Part shown: positions 42,223-53,000 of the stretch, in pieces
Numbering within the stretch: the first letter of the stretch is position 1
How the letters are laid out: every line of letters starts with the position of its first letter
Source: CAZJRB01 sp964547995
Lineage (GTDB): Bacteria > Planctomycetota > Planctomycetia > Pirellulales > Thermoguttaceae
DNA length: 64,000 nt
Reading direction: 5' to 3'
Assembly: GCA_964547995.1 (NCBI GenBank)
Contig: CAZJRB010000019.1
Span: 10,184 to 74,183, forward strand
Position numbers and translations under genes: made by a program
The notes under the pieces: generated by a model
The model's input: only the letters and a program-made list of their open reading frames with translations
Told to the model about the DNA's origin: nothing
The model's database searches: none

Positions 42223-45200
42223 TCAATCCAACCCCGGGGCGAAGCCGTGGCGCATGGTGTTTTCGGTGCAGCTTCTCGGCTCGACGAAGTGGAGCAGATA
42301 GTCGGCGCCGCCGGCCTTGGTGCCGGTGCCCGAGAGGCCGAACCCGCCGAACGGCTGGCGGCCGACCAGGGCCCCGGTGATGCCGCGGTTGAGATAGAGA
42401 TTGCCGACGCGGAACTCCCGCCGGGCCAACTCCAGGTGCAACGGCTTCCGGCTGAAGACCCCGCCGGTCAGCTTGTACGTCGTGCCGTTGGCCACTTCGA
42501 GGGCCTCCTCGAAAGTCGCGACGTGCATCACCGACAGCACCGGACCAAAAATCTCTTCCTGGGCCAGGCGATGGTGCGGCTCGATTTCCGAGAAGATGTG
42601 TGGGGCGATGTATGGCTTGCCGACTTGTTCTTCCAGCCCGGCGGGGACCTCGCACGCCAGCTCGAGCTTTCCTTCGCCCTTGCCGGTTTCGATGTACTCG
42701 CGGATCTTCGCGGCGGCCGTCTCGTCGATGACCGGCCCGACGTCCGTGGCCGGTTCGAGCGGATTGCCGATCACGAGCGTCCGGGTCGATTCGACGATGC
42801 GCCGCAGGAAGGTCTCGTAGACATCGCCGACGACGATCGCACGGCTGCACGCCGAACACTTCTGGCCGCTGTAGCCGAAGGCCGATTGGCGCACACCGAG
42901 GACTGCTTCGTCCAGGTCGGCCGAGGCGTCGATGATCAGGGCGTTCTTGCCGCCCATCTCGCAGACGACCTTCTTGACGAACCCTTGTCCGTCGTGTACT
43001 TCGCCGGCCGCGCGTAGGATGTCGAGCCCGACCTCCTTCGAACCGGTAAACGCGATCAGCGGCACACGCAGATCGCGGACCAGCACGGAGCCGACGGCAC
43101 TGCCTGAGCCGGGCAAAAAGTGGAGCACGTCTTCGGGCACGCCCGACTGCCAGAGGATCTCGCATATCGCCCGGGCAATGCCGCGGGTCTGCGACGACGG
43201 TTTGACCACGACCGTATTGCCGACGACCAGCGCGGCGGTGGTCATGCCCGCACAGATTGCCAGCGGGAAGTTCCACGGGCTGATGACCGCCGCCACGCCG
43301 CGGGGCTGATGCCACACATGGTTCAGCTCGCCGACGAACTGGCCGAGCCGCTGCGGTTCAAAAAGCCCAATGGCACTTCGGGCGTAGAACTCGCAGAAGT
43401 CGATCGCCTCGCACGTGTCGGCGTCGGCCTCGCGCCAGGGCTTGCCGGCCTCGCGGATCATGATGCCGGACAGCTCGTCGCGGCGGCGGCGCATTTCGGC
43501 GGCCGCCTCGATTAGTGCCGTCGAGCGGGCCATCGGATCGGCATCCCGCCATGCGGGGAACGCGGCGGCGGCCCGGACGATTGCTTCTTCCGCCTGATCG
43601 GCCGTTGCGCTCTCGCCGCCGGAGGGTACGTCGGCCGAACTGACGGCCCGGCCAAACGCTTCCCGCTGATCGTGCTGCGAGAAGTCCCGCACCGGCTCGT
43701 TCGTCATCGCCCGCCCGTCGCCGAGGCCCTCGACGGCCGGGCTCAACTCGTGTCGCTCGGCGGCTTCGGCGATGTGCCGCTCGCCCGCATCGTGGGAACC
43801 GTCATCGGCGACGTGCGGCGACGCCAGAAGCTCCTCCTCAGACGCATCCTCTGAAAATCCCATCCGAAGCCACGACTGGTTTGAGGTATTTTCCAACAAC
43901 CGTCGCACGAGGTACGCCATGCCGGGAATAAGCTGCCCGACCGGCACGTACTCCCGCGTCCGCAGGTTGCGTGCCTTGGCGGCCGACTTGAGCTGATCGG
44001 CCATGCCGTAGAGCATTTGCAGCTCGACCGCCGATTCCGGCAGGCCGTGTTTCTTGAGCAAGGCCAACGTGTGGGCAATCGAACGCATGTTGTGCGAGCC
44101 CAGCGCCAGCTTCACACCCGGCTCGTCCGCGTTTCGCGGCATCTCGGCGACCAGCCGCCCGGCCATCCGCTCGAAGCAGGCGTCGGTCTCGCGTTTCTCG
44201 GTCCAGACGGGCACCGGCCAGCCGAATTGCTCGGCGTGGATCACTTCGTAGTCCCAATACGCCCCCTTGATCAGCCGCACGGTGACCCGGCGTCCGGCCT
44301 GCTTCGCCCAGGCGATGATTCGCTCGACGTCTTCGTCGCCGCTTCGCAGGTACGACTGCACGGCGAGCCCGGCCGCGAAGTCGACCTGCTCGCAACATCG
44401 CTCGAAGAGCATCAGCGTCAGGTCTTTCATCGCCGATTGTTCCATGTCGAAGTTGACGAACACATTGCGGGCTCTGGCCGCTTCGAGGATCGGCAGCAGG
44501 GCCGCGGTTAATCGTTCGAGGGAGCCGTCGAAATCAATCGGATCGGTCCGGGCGCAGAGCGAGCTGATCTTGATCGAGACGTTCGTGCGCGGAATCGGCC
44601 CAAGGTAATCGGATTCGAGCAGCTCGCTGTCGCCCCACCGCTCCACTTCGTCCGGCAGCGTCTCGATCAGATCGAGATAGCGCCGCCGATACGCGCGTGC
44701 TTCCTCGTCGCTGACGCAGGCCTCACCGAGCAGATCGACGCTGAAGGCAACGCCTTCCTTCCAGAGCTTTCGCAACTTGGGCACGGCCGAGGCGGCGTCG
44801 GTCCCGGCGATGAAGTTGGCCGCCATGGCCGTAATCCGGTTGGCGATTGTCTTCGACATGATGCCCTTGGCCAGCGAGCCGGCCTTCAGCCCGAGGTCCA
44901 TCCCCGGCGGCAGCGTCACGCCCGGTTGGCTCAGATAGTCGCTCAGGCAGTCGTGGACCTGCCGCGACGTGGTCAACATGGGAAAGACGTCGACGAAGCG
45001 GAACAACTGGAGCTTGAATCCGGGGTCCTTCATCGCCCAGTTCATCAACTGGTCGGACCAGAATTTGGCGGAAAAGACCCCCGCGCGATGCCGCCGGGCG
45101 TGCGCGAGAAGATCGCGGCCGATCTCCTGAGTGCTCTGCTCGATCTCGGACAAATCTTCGGACAGATTGCGACCCGTCGCTGGAGGAGTGGGTTTGGTGT

Positions 45201-45228
45201 CTCGTTTCTTTCGACCGGGCCAGTGCAT
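42223..45228 (-). CDS. putA: Bifunctional proline dehydrogenase / L-glutamate gamma-semialdehyde dehydrogenase
   Basis: 1001 residues from the ATG at 45228 (AAGGAGG, 6-nt spacing). The N-terminal PRODH (FAD TIM barrel, about 70-450) has 'VSIKISSLCARTDPIDF', 'VTVRLIKGAYWDYEV' and 'ALGSHNMRSIAHTLAL'. The C-terminal aldehyde dehydrogenase (about 530-990) has Glu757 in CEMGGKNA and the nucleophile Cys791 in SGQKCSACSR. It converts proline to glutamate, passing electrons to quinone and NAD+. The length is that of the short type A PutA without a DNA-binding ribbon-helix-helix domain, so it does not self-repress. A linker rich in Ala/Glu joins the two modules. Confidence 0.93.
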   Translation of the reverse strand: MHWPGRKKRDTKPTPPATGRNLSEDLSEIEQSTQEIGRDLLAHARRHRAGVFSAKFWSDQLMNWAMKDPGFKLQLFRFVDVFPMLTTSRQVHDCLSDYLSQPGVTLPPGMDLGLKAGSLAKGIMSKTIANRITAMAANFIAGTDAASAVPKLRKLWKEGVAFSVDLLGEACVSDEEARAYRRRYLDLIETLPDEVERWGDSELLESDYLGPIPRTNVSIKISSLCARTDPIDFDGSLERLTAALLPILEAARARNVFVNFDMEQSAMKDLTLMLFERCCEQVDFAAGLAVQSYLRSGDEDVERIIAWAKQAGRRVTVRLIKGAYWDYEVIHAEQFGWPVPVWTEKRETDACFERMAGRLVAEMPRNADEPGVKLALGSHNMRSIAHTLALLKKHGLPESAVELQMLYGMADQLKSAAKARNLRTREYVPVGQLIPGMAYLVRRLLENTSNQSWLRMGFSEDASEEELLASPHVADDGSHDAGERHIAEAAERHELSPAVEGLGDGRAMTNEPVRDFSQHDQREAFGRAVSSADVPSGGESATADQAEEAIVRAAAAFPAWRDADPMARSTALIEAAAEMRRRRDELSGIMIREAGKPWREADADTCEAIDFCEFYARSAIGLFEPQRLGQFVGELNHVWHQPRGVAAVISPWNFPLAICAGMTTAALVVGNTVVVKPSSQTRGIARAICEILWQSGVPEDVLHFLPGSGSAVGSVLVRDLRVPLIAFTGSKEVGLDILRAAGEVHDGQGFVKKVVCEMGGKNALIIDASADLDEAVLGVRQSAFGYSGQKCSACSRAIVVGDVYETFLRRIVESTRTLVIGNPLEPATDVGPVIDETAAAKIREYIETGKGEGKLELACEVPAGLEEQVGKPYIAPHIFSEIEPHHRLAQEEIFGPVLSVMHVATFEEALEVANGTTYKLTGGVFSRKPLHLELARREFRVGNLYLNRGITGALVGRQPFGGFGLSGTGTKAGGADYLLHFVEPRSCTENTMRHGFAPGLD

Positions 45229-45260
45229 AAGCGCCTCCTTGAAAAGACCGCGTGTCAACC

Positions 45261-48200
45261 TTATGGCATCTTGCTTCGAACGCGAAGCAGCCACTGCTTC
45301 ATCTTCGGGGTGACCTTACCGCCGACCTCCTCCCGGGTCCTGTAGTCCCAGTCGGCGGTCGTGTGGTACAGCAGGCTCTCCTGGAAGTCCTTGACTTTGG
45401 CAGCATCCTTACCGGGATAAGGATTCTTTCCGAAAAGATGGGCGCTTCTTAGAGTGCTATCCCACAGGGTCTTGGATTCTTTCTGCAACCTTTCGATACG
45501 GGCAGTTAGGTTCGCAATCTCCCGGCTCTTTTCCCGTTCAATCCGTTTCTTCTCGTCCTCAACTGCCTTTTGGGCGGCGGTGCGTGCCGCTTCTGCCTTC
45601 TTGTAATCGTTTCCAGCCCGGCCTCGCTCCTCGAACTGCTTTTTCCTCATCTGCAGGGCCCTCTCTTTCGCCGAGCGAGATTCGTGCAGCTTGGAATATT
45701 CCGGATGCGATTTTCTCAGCCTCGCGGTAAGGGCGCTGAGATCTTCCCGGAGTCGCCTATGCCGTTCTTCCATCCTTTTCCGCCCGGCATGAGCATTGAT
45801 TTCGTTTCTGAGGGTTTCGTGAAACAACCTGTCAAGCCGTCGGTGCGCGACGTCGGCCTTCCACCACCCGGGGTCGGACAACCTCCTGGCGTGCAGCAGG
45901 TGGTTGTACTTGTCCAGAAGCTGCCTTTTCTTCCGGCTGTCCTTTTCCTGCCGGTGCAGTTCGATCGCTTTCTGGAGTTCCGGGAGCTGCCTAATCCGCT
46001 CTTCCGCTTTCCGTCTTTCTTCATTGGCCGCACCGGCCTGCGCCGCCATCGCGGCGAGCCGGGGACTCTCACGCACTTCCTTCTCCATCTCGCTGCACCG
46101 TTTCCGGCAGGCTTGGATCTCCTCGTCGAGCTTCACGCACTCGCTGTTTTCCCTGATCCGCCGCGTGATATCGTCAATTTTCTTACGCAACTCCTTGATT
46201 TCCTGCTCGGTCTTGGCGTTTTCCGGAAGGGCTCTGAAGTCGTCGTGAATCTTCCGGTCGAGAGCGGATTTCTCTCTATCGGCTTCCTTAGCGCGCGTCT
46301 CAAGCTCGTCGAGTCGTGTTGTCTTGCGCAGAGCCGCTTTCTGCTGCTCGAGCTGCTTTGTCTCGTCCTGTATCTGCCCGTACTTGCCTGCTTTGAGTTC
46401 GGCTTCCTTTGCTCTTCGTCTCGCTTCCCATGCATCGGCCCGCTGTTGGTCTTTCTCGGACCACTCCTGGAGCTGTACCATCGCAAACGGCACCGGGCTG
46501 AGCGCGTCGAAATCGTCGTGAACCTTGCGATAAATGCGGAAGTGATCCATTCGGCCCTTGAAGAACTCGTCCTTGTTGCGGCCGCAAGCGATGAAGTTTC
46601 CCTCGGGGCGGTCTCCGATGAAAACCGTGTTTGGTCTGAACGGAAAGCCGTTCTTGGCGGCCCGCTTTCCGTCGATATAGATCGAAGCCGCGGAGCCGTC
46701 CATTTCGACGCGCACACGGGCCCACTTGTCTGCCGGAATGCCTTCCGACGCGGCAACACTGCAGTTTTTGCCGTTGTGTCGCGCGGTAAGGACCGGCTTG
46801 CCGCTTCTGCCCTCGATCGCCAGGTAGAAGCATTCCTGCTCGCCCGTGCCGAAATCAAACAGACGCCCACCCTTGCCGCCGGAGCGGTTGACCAGCATGT
46901 CAACGGTCAGCTCGCCGAAATCGGCCACCGACGGCGGCGCTTCGGCGTACTGGTTCTTTCCGTTGAAGGCGATGCACCGGTGTTCGCCGTCTTCTGCAAA
47001 TTTCGGGACGCCGTACAGGATCCCATTGTTGTTGACGTAGGAATCTTCGAGCAGAAAGGTTTTCGGCTGATTGAATTGCCAGTTGGCGTAGAGGGCCCCG
47101 GAATCCGTTCCTTCGCCGAGCCCCTGCCGCCCGTGGATCCTTCCACAGTCGAACACACCGCTTTCGAGATTGGCGATGCCGGGAACGAGTTCGCTATAGC
47201 CGACGCTGCCCGAACAGCCGGGCGTGTAGTCCATGACCAGGCCGCCGGTGAGTATCTGGCCCTTGGCGCGGCAGAGTCTCAAGATGTGTTCCCCCTTGAT
47301 CACCGCGTTGCCGGTGATCTTTCCCCGGCCTTCGGGATACGTCGCGCGGGCGCGCCCGATGGTGGTGACCGTGGCCGATTCCAGGATGCGGGCATTGCCG
47401 CCGACGGTGATGTCCCCAAACACCCACGCCTTGCCGCCGATCTTGGCGTTTCCACGAACGACGGTTTTGGGGCCGCACACAACGGCGTATTCATGGATGC
47501 AGGCATTGTCTTCCACGCGTGCGCCGTCGAGCACCATGGCGTTGGGGCCGACATAGGCGCCGGCGGCGACGCGGGCACTGTCGGCCACAAAACCGCCGCC
47601 GTTGGGATGGAAATGTCCCTTTGCGTTACGCTGAAGAAACTTGATTCTCCTTGTCAACTCTTCTGTAATTTCAAGTTTGCCTTTTACCCACCAGTCGCTC
47701 TTATCGTACTCGCCCGATTCGATCTTCGCGCTCAGGGTGTCGCCCGAGAGCGTGATGCGGCGGAGCATGTCGGCCAGCTTCTCCTGGGCCAGTTTGCCGT
47801 TCTTGTCCGAGAGCGGGATGGGCACTTCGCTTTTTACGGGGTAGCCCATGTACTTGTTGCCGTTGTTCATGGCATAGAGTTCGTCGAAATTGATCACATC
47901 GCCCTGCCTGCGGTGGGGCGAGCCGGGCTTGCACCCGGCCAGCGCCACTTCCCACGGATAACGCGGGGCATGAACGCCGGCCAACCAGATACTGCACTGC
48001 TCACGACTACGTTGAGCGTCCGGGGCTTCCGGGTCCGAGAGAGGCAGGGCCCACGGCGTGGCGGCGACCGTAAGCCAGAGATGTTTGTCTTCATTGCGCA
48101 GAGCGAAGTCCATCTTGCCCTTGTTCCACAGGGGGCTGTAGCGTGCCCGCCCCTCTCCATCCACGGCCACGATGCAGGCGCGCCAGTCGCTGTGGGTCTC

Positions 48201-49673
48201 CGGGGCGTCGAACCCGCGGAAATCGACCGAGATGGCCGGGGCGTCTTCCTCCGGAACCAGCCGGACAAGGTTGAATCCGTATGTTCGCGGGGCTTCGCTG
48301 TTGGGTACACGCCACCGGTCCGGACATCCGTACACCGGTTGCAGAAAGGTCATCTCCGGCATCCCGTACTTCGAGCGGACCGGGTATTGCATCACAAAGT
48401 CACAGGTAGCCATTCGGGCCGCGTACTGGCCGAAAAAATCCCCAAGTCCCTTGATGCCGTTTTTCCAGAGGCCCCTTTGCTGGCCGAGCCGGGCAATGGT
48501 GTGGTACGGCGTCGGTTCAACGGCCGCAGCCAGGCAGCCGGCAACGGATATGATCCCGTAGCCCCAGTCGGGACTGTCGCCAAGGGCGAAGAAACAAAGA
48601 GACGACTGGTACTGCGTGCAGTTAGCGTTGCGCCAGGGATAGCAGAAATTGTGGCTGAACATCAGCACTTCTCCGGGAATATTGAAGTGCCGTCCTCCAT
48701 GACACAGCAATTCCGCGAAATAGCCCGCAGACCAGCCGCCCCCCGGGTTGCCGTGGTAGAATTCATGGGAGAGGCCCAGGTTTCGCGGTCCGCCCGTGGC
48801 GTCGCGAAGATCGCAGGCGCCGTAGCCGCCTCCCGCGTATCCGCCATCAATAGCCAGCCTGATCAGCACGTTATATTTCTTCCAAGGTCCGGTTCTGCGC
48901 CAGTAGGGCATCGAGGTTCCGGCGGCTTCAATATGGGTCCACATGTTCTCGGCAAACTCCAGCGTTCCTTTGCGGTAGGCGCTCTGCTTTTCCGGTTCAT
49001 GCGGCCGCATCCACCACAGGGTTTTGTATTGGGTTTCCGGGTCCGACACGAAAGTGTAATGTTTCGTTTCCAGTATCAGAGAGTCCGGTTTCACACGATA
49101 AGTGCTTGATACGTATTCCTCCTGTGACTGGGTGGCCTGGAGTTTCTTCCATTCCTTCTCCCAGATTTTGTAAATGAAATCGTGGTCCTCCCGGCTGACC
49201 ATCATGCTGTAAGGCGGGTATGCAAGAACGGCCCTTCGCTCGCCGTTTTCCATGCGCAGCACAGCCGCGGGTGTAAGGACGTAATTGAACCGCGGGTCTG
49301 CTGTCTTTATGCCGAATCCCCGAAACCCGATCAGGTGCGCCTTGAAAGTACCGCTGTCCGACGTGGTCCAGTTTCTACAGACGCCGGCCAAGGCTTCGGG
49401 ATCACCCTTGCCCTTGTTCCGCGTCCAGGTCCGCAACGGCACGCCTTCGGGAACATCCACGATGTCCTGCCCCTTGCGCGGCCACCACTGTACCGTGCGG
49501 CGCCGGTAGCCGACGGCGTTCGGTCCGCCTTCCTGCTCCACCTTGTCCCGGCCCACGCCGGGCACGAGTTCTTTCGGGTAGCGCAGGTTCCTGTAGTAAT
49601 CATGTTCCTCGGCAATCGTACTTGTACATGCGCAAACAGCCGCAACTGCCGTCAGTATCAATCTTGTTTTCAT
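45261..49673 (-). CDS. Giant exported protein: HEFYH metallopeptidase-like domain, left-handed beta-helix, LamG and coiled coil
   Basis: 1470 residues. The signal peptide is about 1-21, and GGAGG sits 7 nt before the ATG. Residues 22-70 hold 'GVGRDKVEQEGGPNAVGYRRR', a motif also in the small neighbour. Residues about 200-480 resemble DUF6055/Svx-type proteins, with a zinc-peptidase-like HEFYH at 303-307. Residues about 695-770 are hexapeptide repeats of a left-handed beta-helix ('GPNAMVLDGARVEDNACIHE'). A LamG/concanavalin-like domain follows (about 895-1060, 'AFNGKNQYAEAP…FRIYRKVHDDFDAL'). The last 400 residues are Glu/Lys/Arg-rich coiled coil. Such proteins are planned for the cell surface or medium. 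The substrate is unknown and the peptidase function is inferred. Confidence 0.7.
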   Translation of the reverse strand: MKTRLILTAVAAVCACTSTIAEEHDYYRNLRYPKELVPGVGRDKVEQEGGPNAVGYRRRTVQWWPRKGQDIVDVPEGVPLRTWTRNKGKGDPEALAGVCRNWTTSDSGTFKAHLIGFRGFGIKTADPRFNYVLTPAAVLRMENGERRAVLAYPPYSMMVSREDHDFIYKIWEKEWKKLQATQSQEEYVSSTYRVKPDSLILETKHYTFVSDPETQYKTLWWMRPHEPEKQSAYRKGTLEFAENMWTHIEAAGTSMPYWRRTGPWKKYNVLIRLAIDGGYAGGGYGACDLRDATGGPRNLGLSHEFYHGNPGGGWSAGYFAELLCHGGRHFNIPGEVLMFSHNFCYPWRNANCTQYQSSLCFFALGDSPDWGYGIISVAGCLAAAVEPTPYHTIARLGQQRGLWKNGIKGLGDFFGQYAARMATCDFVMQYPVRSKYGMPEMTFLQPVYGCPDRWRVPNSEAPRTYGFNLVRLVPEEDAPAISVDFRGFDAPETHSDWRACIVAVDGEGRARYSPLWNKGKMDFALRNEDKHLWLTVAATPWALPLSDPEAPDAQRSREQCSIWLAGVHAPRYPWEVALAGCKPGSPHRRQGDVINFDELYAMNNGNKYMGYPVKSEVPIPLSDKNGKLAQEKLADMLRRITLSGDTLSAKIESGEYDKSDWWVKGKLEITEELTRRIKFLQRNAKGHFHPNGGGFVADSARVAAGAYVGPNAMVLDGARVEDNACIHEYAVVCGPKTVVRGNAKIGGKAWVFGDITVGGNARILESATVTTIGRARATYPEGRGKITGNAVIKGEHILRLCRAKGQILTGGLVMDYTPGCSGSVGYSELVPGIANLESGVFDCGRIHGRQGLGEGTDSGALYANWQFNQPKTFLLEDSYVNNNGILYGVPKFAEDGEHRCIAFNGKNQYAEAPPSVADFGELTVDMLVNRSGGKGGRLFDFGTGEQECFYLAIEGRSGKPVLTARHNGKNCSVAASEGIPADKWARVRVEMDGSAASIYIDGKRAAKNGFPFRPNTVFIGDRPEGNFIACGRNKDEFFKGRMDHFRIYRKVHDDFDALSPVPFAMVQLQEWSEKDQQRADAWEARRRAKEAELKAGKYGQIQDETKQLEQQKAALRKTTRLDELETRAKEADREKSALDRKIHDDFRALPENAKTEQEIKELRKKIDDITRRIRENSECVKLDEEIQACRKRCSEMEKEVRESPRLAAMAAQAGAANEERRKAEERIRQLPELQKAIELHRQEKDSRKKRQLLDKYNHLLHARRLSDPGWWKADVAHRRLDRLFHETLRNEINAHAGRKRMEERHRRLREDLSALTARLRKSHPEYSKLHESRSAKERALQMRKKQFEERGRAGNDYKKAEAARTAAQKAVEDEKKRIEREKSREIANLTARIERLQKESKTLWDSTLRSAHLFGKNPYPGKDAAKVKDFQESLLYHTTADWDYRTREEVGGKVTPKMKQWLLRVRSKMP

Positions 49674-49714
49674 CGAACAGCCTCCGGCTCCTTCACAGGA
49701 AAGACGAGCGTGGG

Positions 49715-49981
49715 TTACTCGCTCGCCTGAGCCCCGTCAGCAGTATCAATTGCTCTTCCCAGTACAACACGGAATCCCAGGATGGCGTAGAAGTTCACGC
49801 CCACGCGCCGCTGGTAGCCTGCGGCAAGAGGACCGCCCGCCTGCTCTACCTCATACAGGTCAACGCCCGGCGCCTTGACCGGGCCCGGGTATCCGGCCCG
49901 GCCAAAGAAATCGTAGTCGTCGGCCGCGGCCACATTGCACAGTAATAATGCCGTCACTGCCAGGGCTAGTAGTCGTTTCAT
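49715..49981 (-). CDS. Small exported protein sharing the N-terminal motif of the giant protein
   Basis: 88 residues from the ATG at 49981. The signal peptide is about 1-20 (LLLCNVAAA/DD). The mature peptide 'YPGPVKAPGVDLYEVEQAGGPLAAGYQRR' parallels 'YPKELVPGVGRDKVEQEGGPNAVGYRRR' of the next gene, and its end, 'AILGFRVVLGR', looks like the last strand of a formylglycine-generating-enzyme (SUMF1) fold. It may be a remnant of a longer protein or a genuine short partner. It is co-directional with and 41 nt upstream of the giant gene. The ribosome site is poor (GGGTAG). Confidence 0.5.
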   Translation of the reverse strand: MKRLLALAVTALLLCNVAAADDYDFFGRAGYPGPVKAPGVDLYEVEQAGGPLAAGYQRRVGVNFYAILGFRVVLGRAIDTADGAQASE

Positions 49982-50076
49982 GCAGCTACCCGTCCCCGGC
50001 ACTTGGTATGTGTTGGTTACGGGCCGGGGTGCCCCCTTCTTTATTCTTGAATCCGTGAAGTCATTTATCGGCCGCC

Positions 50077-53000
50077 TTAGTTCTTGCTGCCACCGTGGCT
50101 ACCGTAGATGCCGAGGTAGGGGGAGTTGGCGTCGATCCAGGTTGTGATCCTTATGAACTCCTCGTTGGTGAGATTCGCGTTGCAGGGGGCATTGCGGATC
50201 CGCTCGACCAGCTTGCTGAGGTGCGATCCGAAGCTCAGCGGCGGCTCGGGCCGGTAACCGGACCTGCCGTAGCGACAGTCCCTGTAGCTGACCAGGCCCT
50301 TGCCGACAAGATTCTCGTAGGAGCGGTTCCACTCCGACGTCGTCTCGCCGGTAAGGTCGAGGCGGCCCTTGGGGTTGCTGCCACTGTGACAACCAACGCA
50401 ATGCTTGTCCAGGATCGGCTGAACATACTCGGCGTAGTGGATCATGCGCGGCCCCGTTTCGCCCGGCTGCGGCGAAAGCGCCTGGATGGGATGGTGCATG
50501 GCCAGCGGCGAGACGCCCGCCACGCTCGGCGCCTTGCTGCGATGCTCGTGGCACCCGATGCAAGAACGGTTCTCACCCGGCCTCAGGTTGATGAATGTGG
50601 GCATGTGCTGCAACTGCATGTAATTCTCATCCAGAGCCTGGAAGAGGATATTTTCTTCCGCCGGCACGGTAAAGCAAGCCGATCCGTCTTCGTGGACTTT
50701 CGCAACGCCATAGACCTTCTTGCGATGGACATTTCCTCCCATGCCGACTCGAAAAATGCCTTCCTCGCTCCAGGGCCACGGAAGAGCCGCCATCACCCGT
50801 AAATACTTGACTCTCCCGCGCTCGATGCCCGTCATCCCCTCGTACACGTCTTGCACAAACACGGTACCCGTCCTTTCCTGCTTCTCGTCGACCTTCTCGA
50901 TCGAGGCAATCCCCGTGGGCTTGCGGCGCGGCCGAAGCGGTACGGGCTGGTAACAGGATAGCTCCGGGGTTCCGTAGAGCTTCGCCCGGTTGCCCCACGC
51001 GTCTAACACGTATATCCCGTACTGGGGCTTCTTCTGGTCCTTGCCTTTAACAGCGGAGCCCTTGACGCCGGGTATGTGCGAGATAAGGAAAAACTTCTCC
51101 GAAAACGGGTACGGCTCCCGGAAAAAGCCGCGATCGTATCTGGCCTGGTGCATGCACGGATAGGCGATCTCGGGCGTAATGCAGGTCATGGCTTCGGGAT
51201 CGCGCCTTGTGACGCGGTGGTCGACCAGGATGACGGGGCCTCCCAACCGGCCGCCACAGTGCGGTGCCCCGACGGTCACCAGCCGCCGGCTGCCCGGAAT
51301 ACTGCGGGCGTTGAGCATCTGGGCCGGCCGGATGATGCTGTTCTTATAGATGTGGTCCACGCCGCTGCCGTCCGGATGCACCGCCCAGAGACTCTGCCCG
51401 TTGCCCAGCCCCTTGTCCACGTACTCCCATCGCGTGTAAACGACCCTGCCGTCGTCCAGCAGGCACGGGTCCATTTCGCTGAGCGGGCCGCCTGAGAGAC
51501 ATCGCATATTCTTGCCGTCGCCGTCCATTATGTGCAGGGTGGCGACGATCGAAGGATGACAGAAGACCGTCCGCTGCGAGCGCGTAGAAGAAAACATGAT
51601 CTTGCCGTTGGGCAGATAGCACGGATCCATATCGTCATAGCCGTGCTTGGCGGCGGCCCGTTTCTTGCCATATAGCTCAATTGCCCTGGTCTCCTCGTCA
51701 CCGCCGAAGGTCAACTGCCGCAGACTGCCCGGCACCATCACTCCCTTTGCCGGGTCGATGTCAATCTCGTAGATACGGAAGGGTTTGTCTTTCCTCTTGT
51801 AACCGAATACGACTTTCTTTGCGTCGAACGACAGGTCGAACCGGGTAAAAATCCCGCCGTCGAGTTCCGGCACGAGGCTGGTGACTTTGCCGTCCGCGGC
51901 GACCGGCGAAAGCACACAGAGGCTGCCGCCTTCGTCGTTGGCCTGATTGTCCTGGTAGGTGTTGAATCTGAAAGGTTTTCGTTTGAAGAACAGGAGTTTT
52001 TCGAACTTCAAGGCCGGATGGGCCAGCATGGCTTCGCGCCGCAGCGACGCCAATTCGGCTTCCATGGTCCTCTTTTCCTCCGGCACTCCCTCCTCAGACA
52101 CCCAGGTTCTGACCGTCAACATGTCCCTGCCGCCCGGCGTGGTGGAAATCACGCTCTTTTCCTTCTCAAACTCAGACAACCGCTTCAGATACTCCGGGCC
52201 GTTGGGATATTGCGGGCCAAGGGTCTTGATCATATCTTCAATGGCCAGCCGCAGGGCCGCTACGTTCACACTCTCCGGCGGCAGAAATGCGGTGCGATCT
52301 TTGACCGGAACGCTGTTGAGGTGCGGTATGTTGCGGGCGGGTTGTTTCCAGTCCTTCGGGACAGGTGTCAATGATTCCAGATGCAACTCCACGAGGTGAG
52401 GAAGCGGTCCGCTGCGGGTAAACTTCAGCGTGTGTTTCCCCTCGGTGATCGATATTCTGCGAGGGATTCCCCACTCGTTAAGCGATTCCATCTTCTTCCG
52501 CGCGCTGCTGCTGTCCCACGAGAATCTCACGGGGATCTCGAAGGGCGCCGACCCGTAGGTGATGTCATAGCAACACTTGCCCAGGCTCTTGCCGTCGAGA
52601 AAGATTTCGACCGGCCGCGGTTCGGCCGCCGCGTATTTGACTTTCAGGGTGTACTCGCCCGTTACGGGGAAGTCGATGTCGAACTCGATCACGCCCGCCC
52701 CGGTGTGCTGCGGGTCGTTGCCTACGATCGGTCCGGCATCGGCAAACTGCTGCGGGTTGGCGTAGATCCGGACGTTGCCGCGATCGAATGTCCAGGCGGG
52801 GATCACGAAGGATTTGCCCCTTTTGACCGGGGGCGAGTTCGTCCAGAAGGCCACGACGTCACGCCGCAGCAATCCCAACGCGTCTTCGTTCGGGTTTTTC
52901 TCCAGCTCGGCGACTTGCTTGAGGTGTTGCGGACCCTCGGGATAGCGCGGACCGAACAGCCGGATCATTCTCTTGATTTCCTGCCCCAGGAACGCGATGT

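Noticed and set aside
45570..46500. Possible SMC-like protein because of the long coiled coil
   Set aside because: No Walker motifs are present; the coiled coil is the tail of an exported protein with a signal peptide.
45570..49109. Very long open frame (over 1100 codons) on the plus strand, antisense to the giant exported protein
   Set aside because: It mirrors the codon pattern of the real gene (GC-rich third positions keep the opposite strand open), has no domain, start signal or signal peptide, and the sense protein has clear domains.
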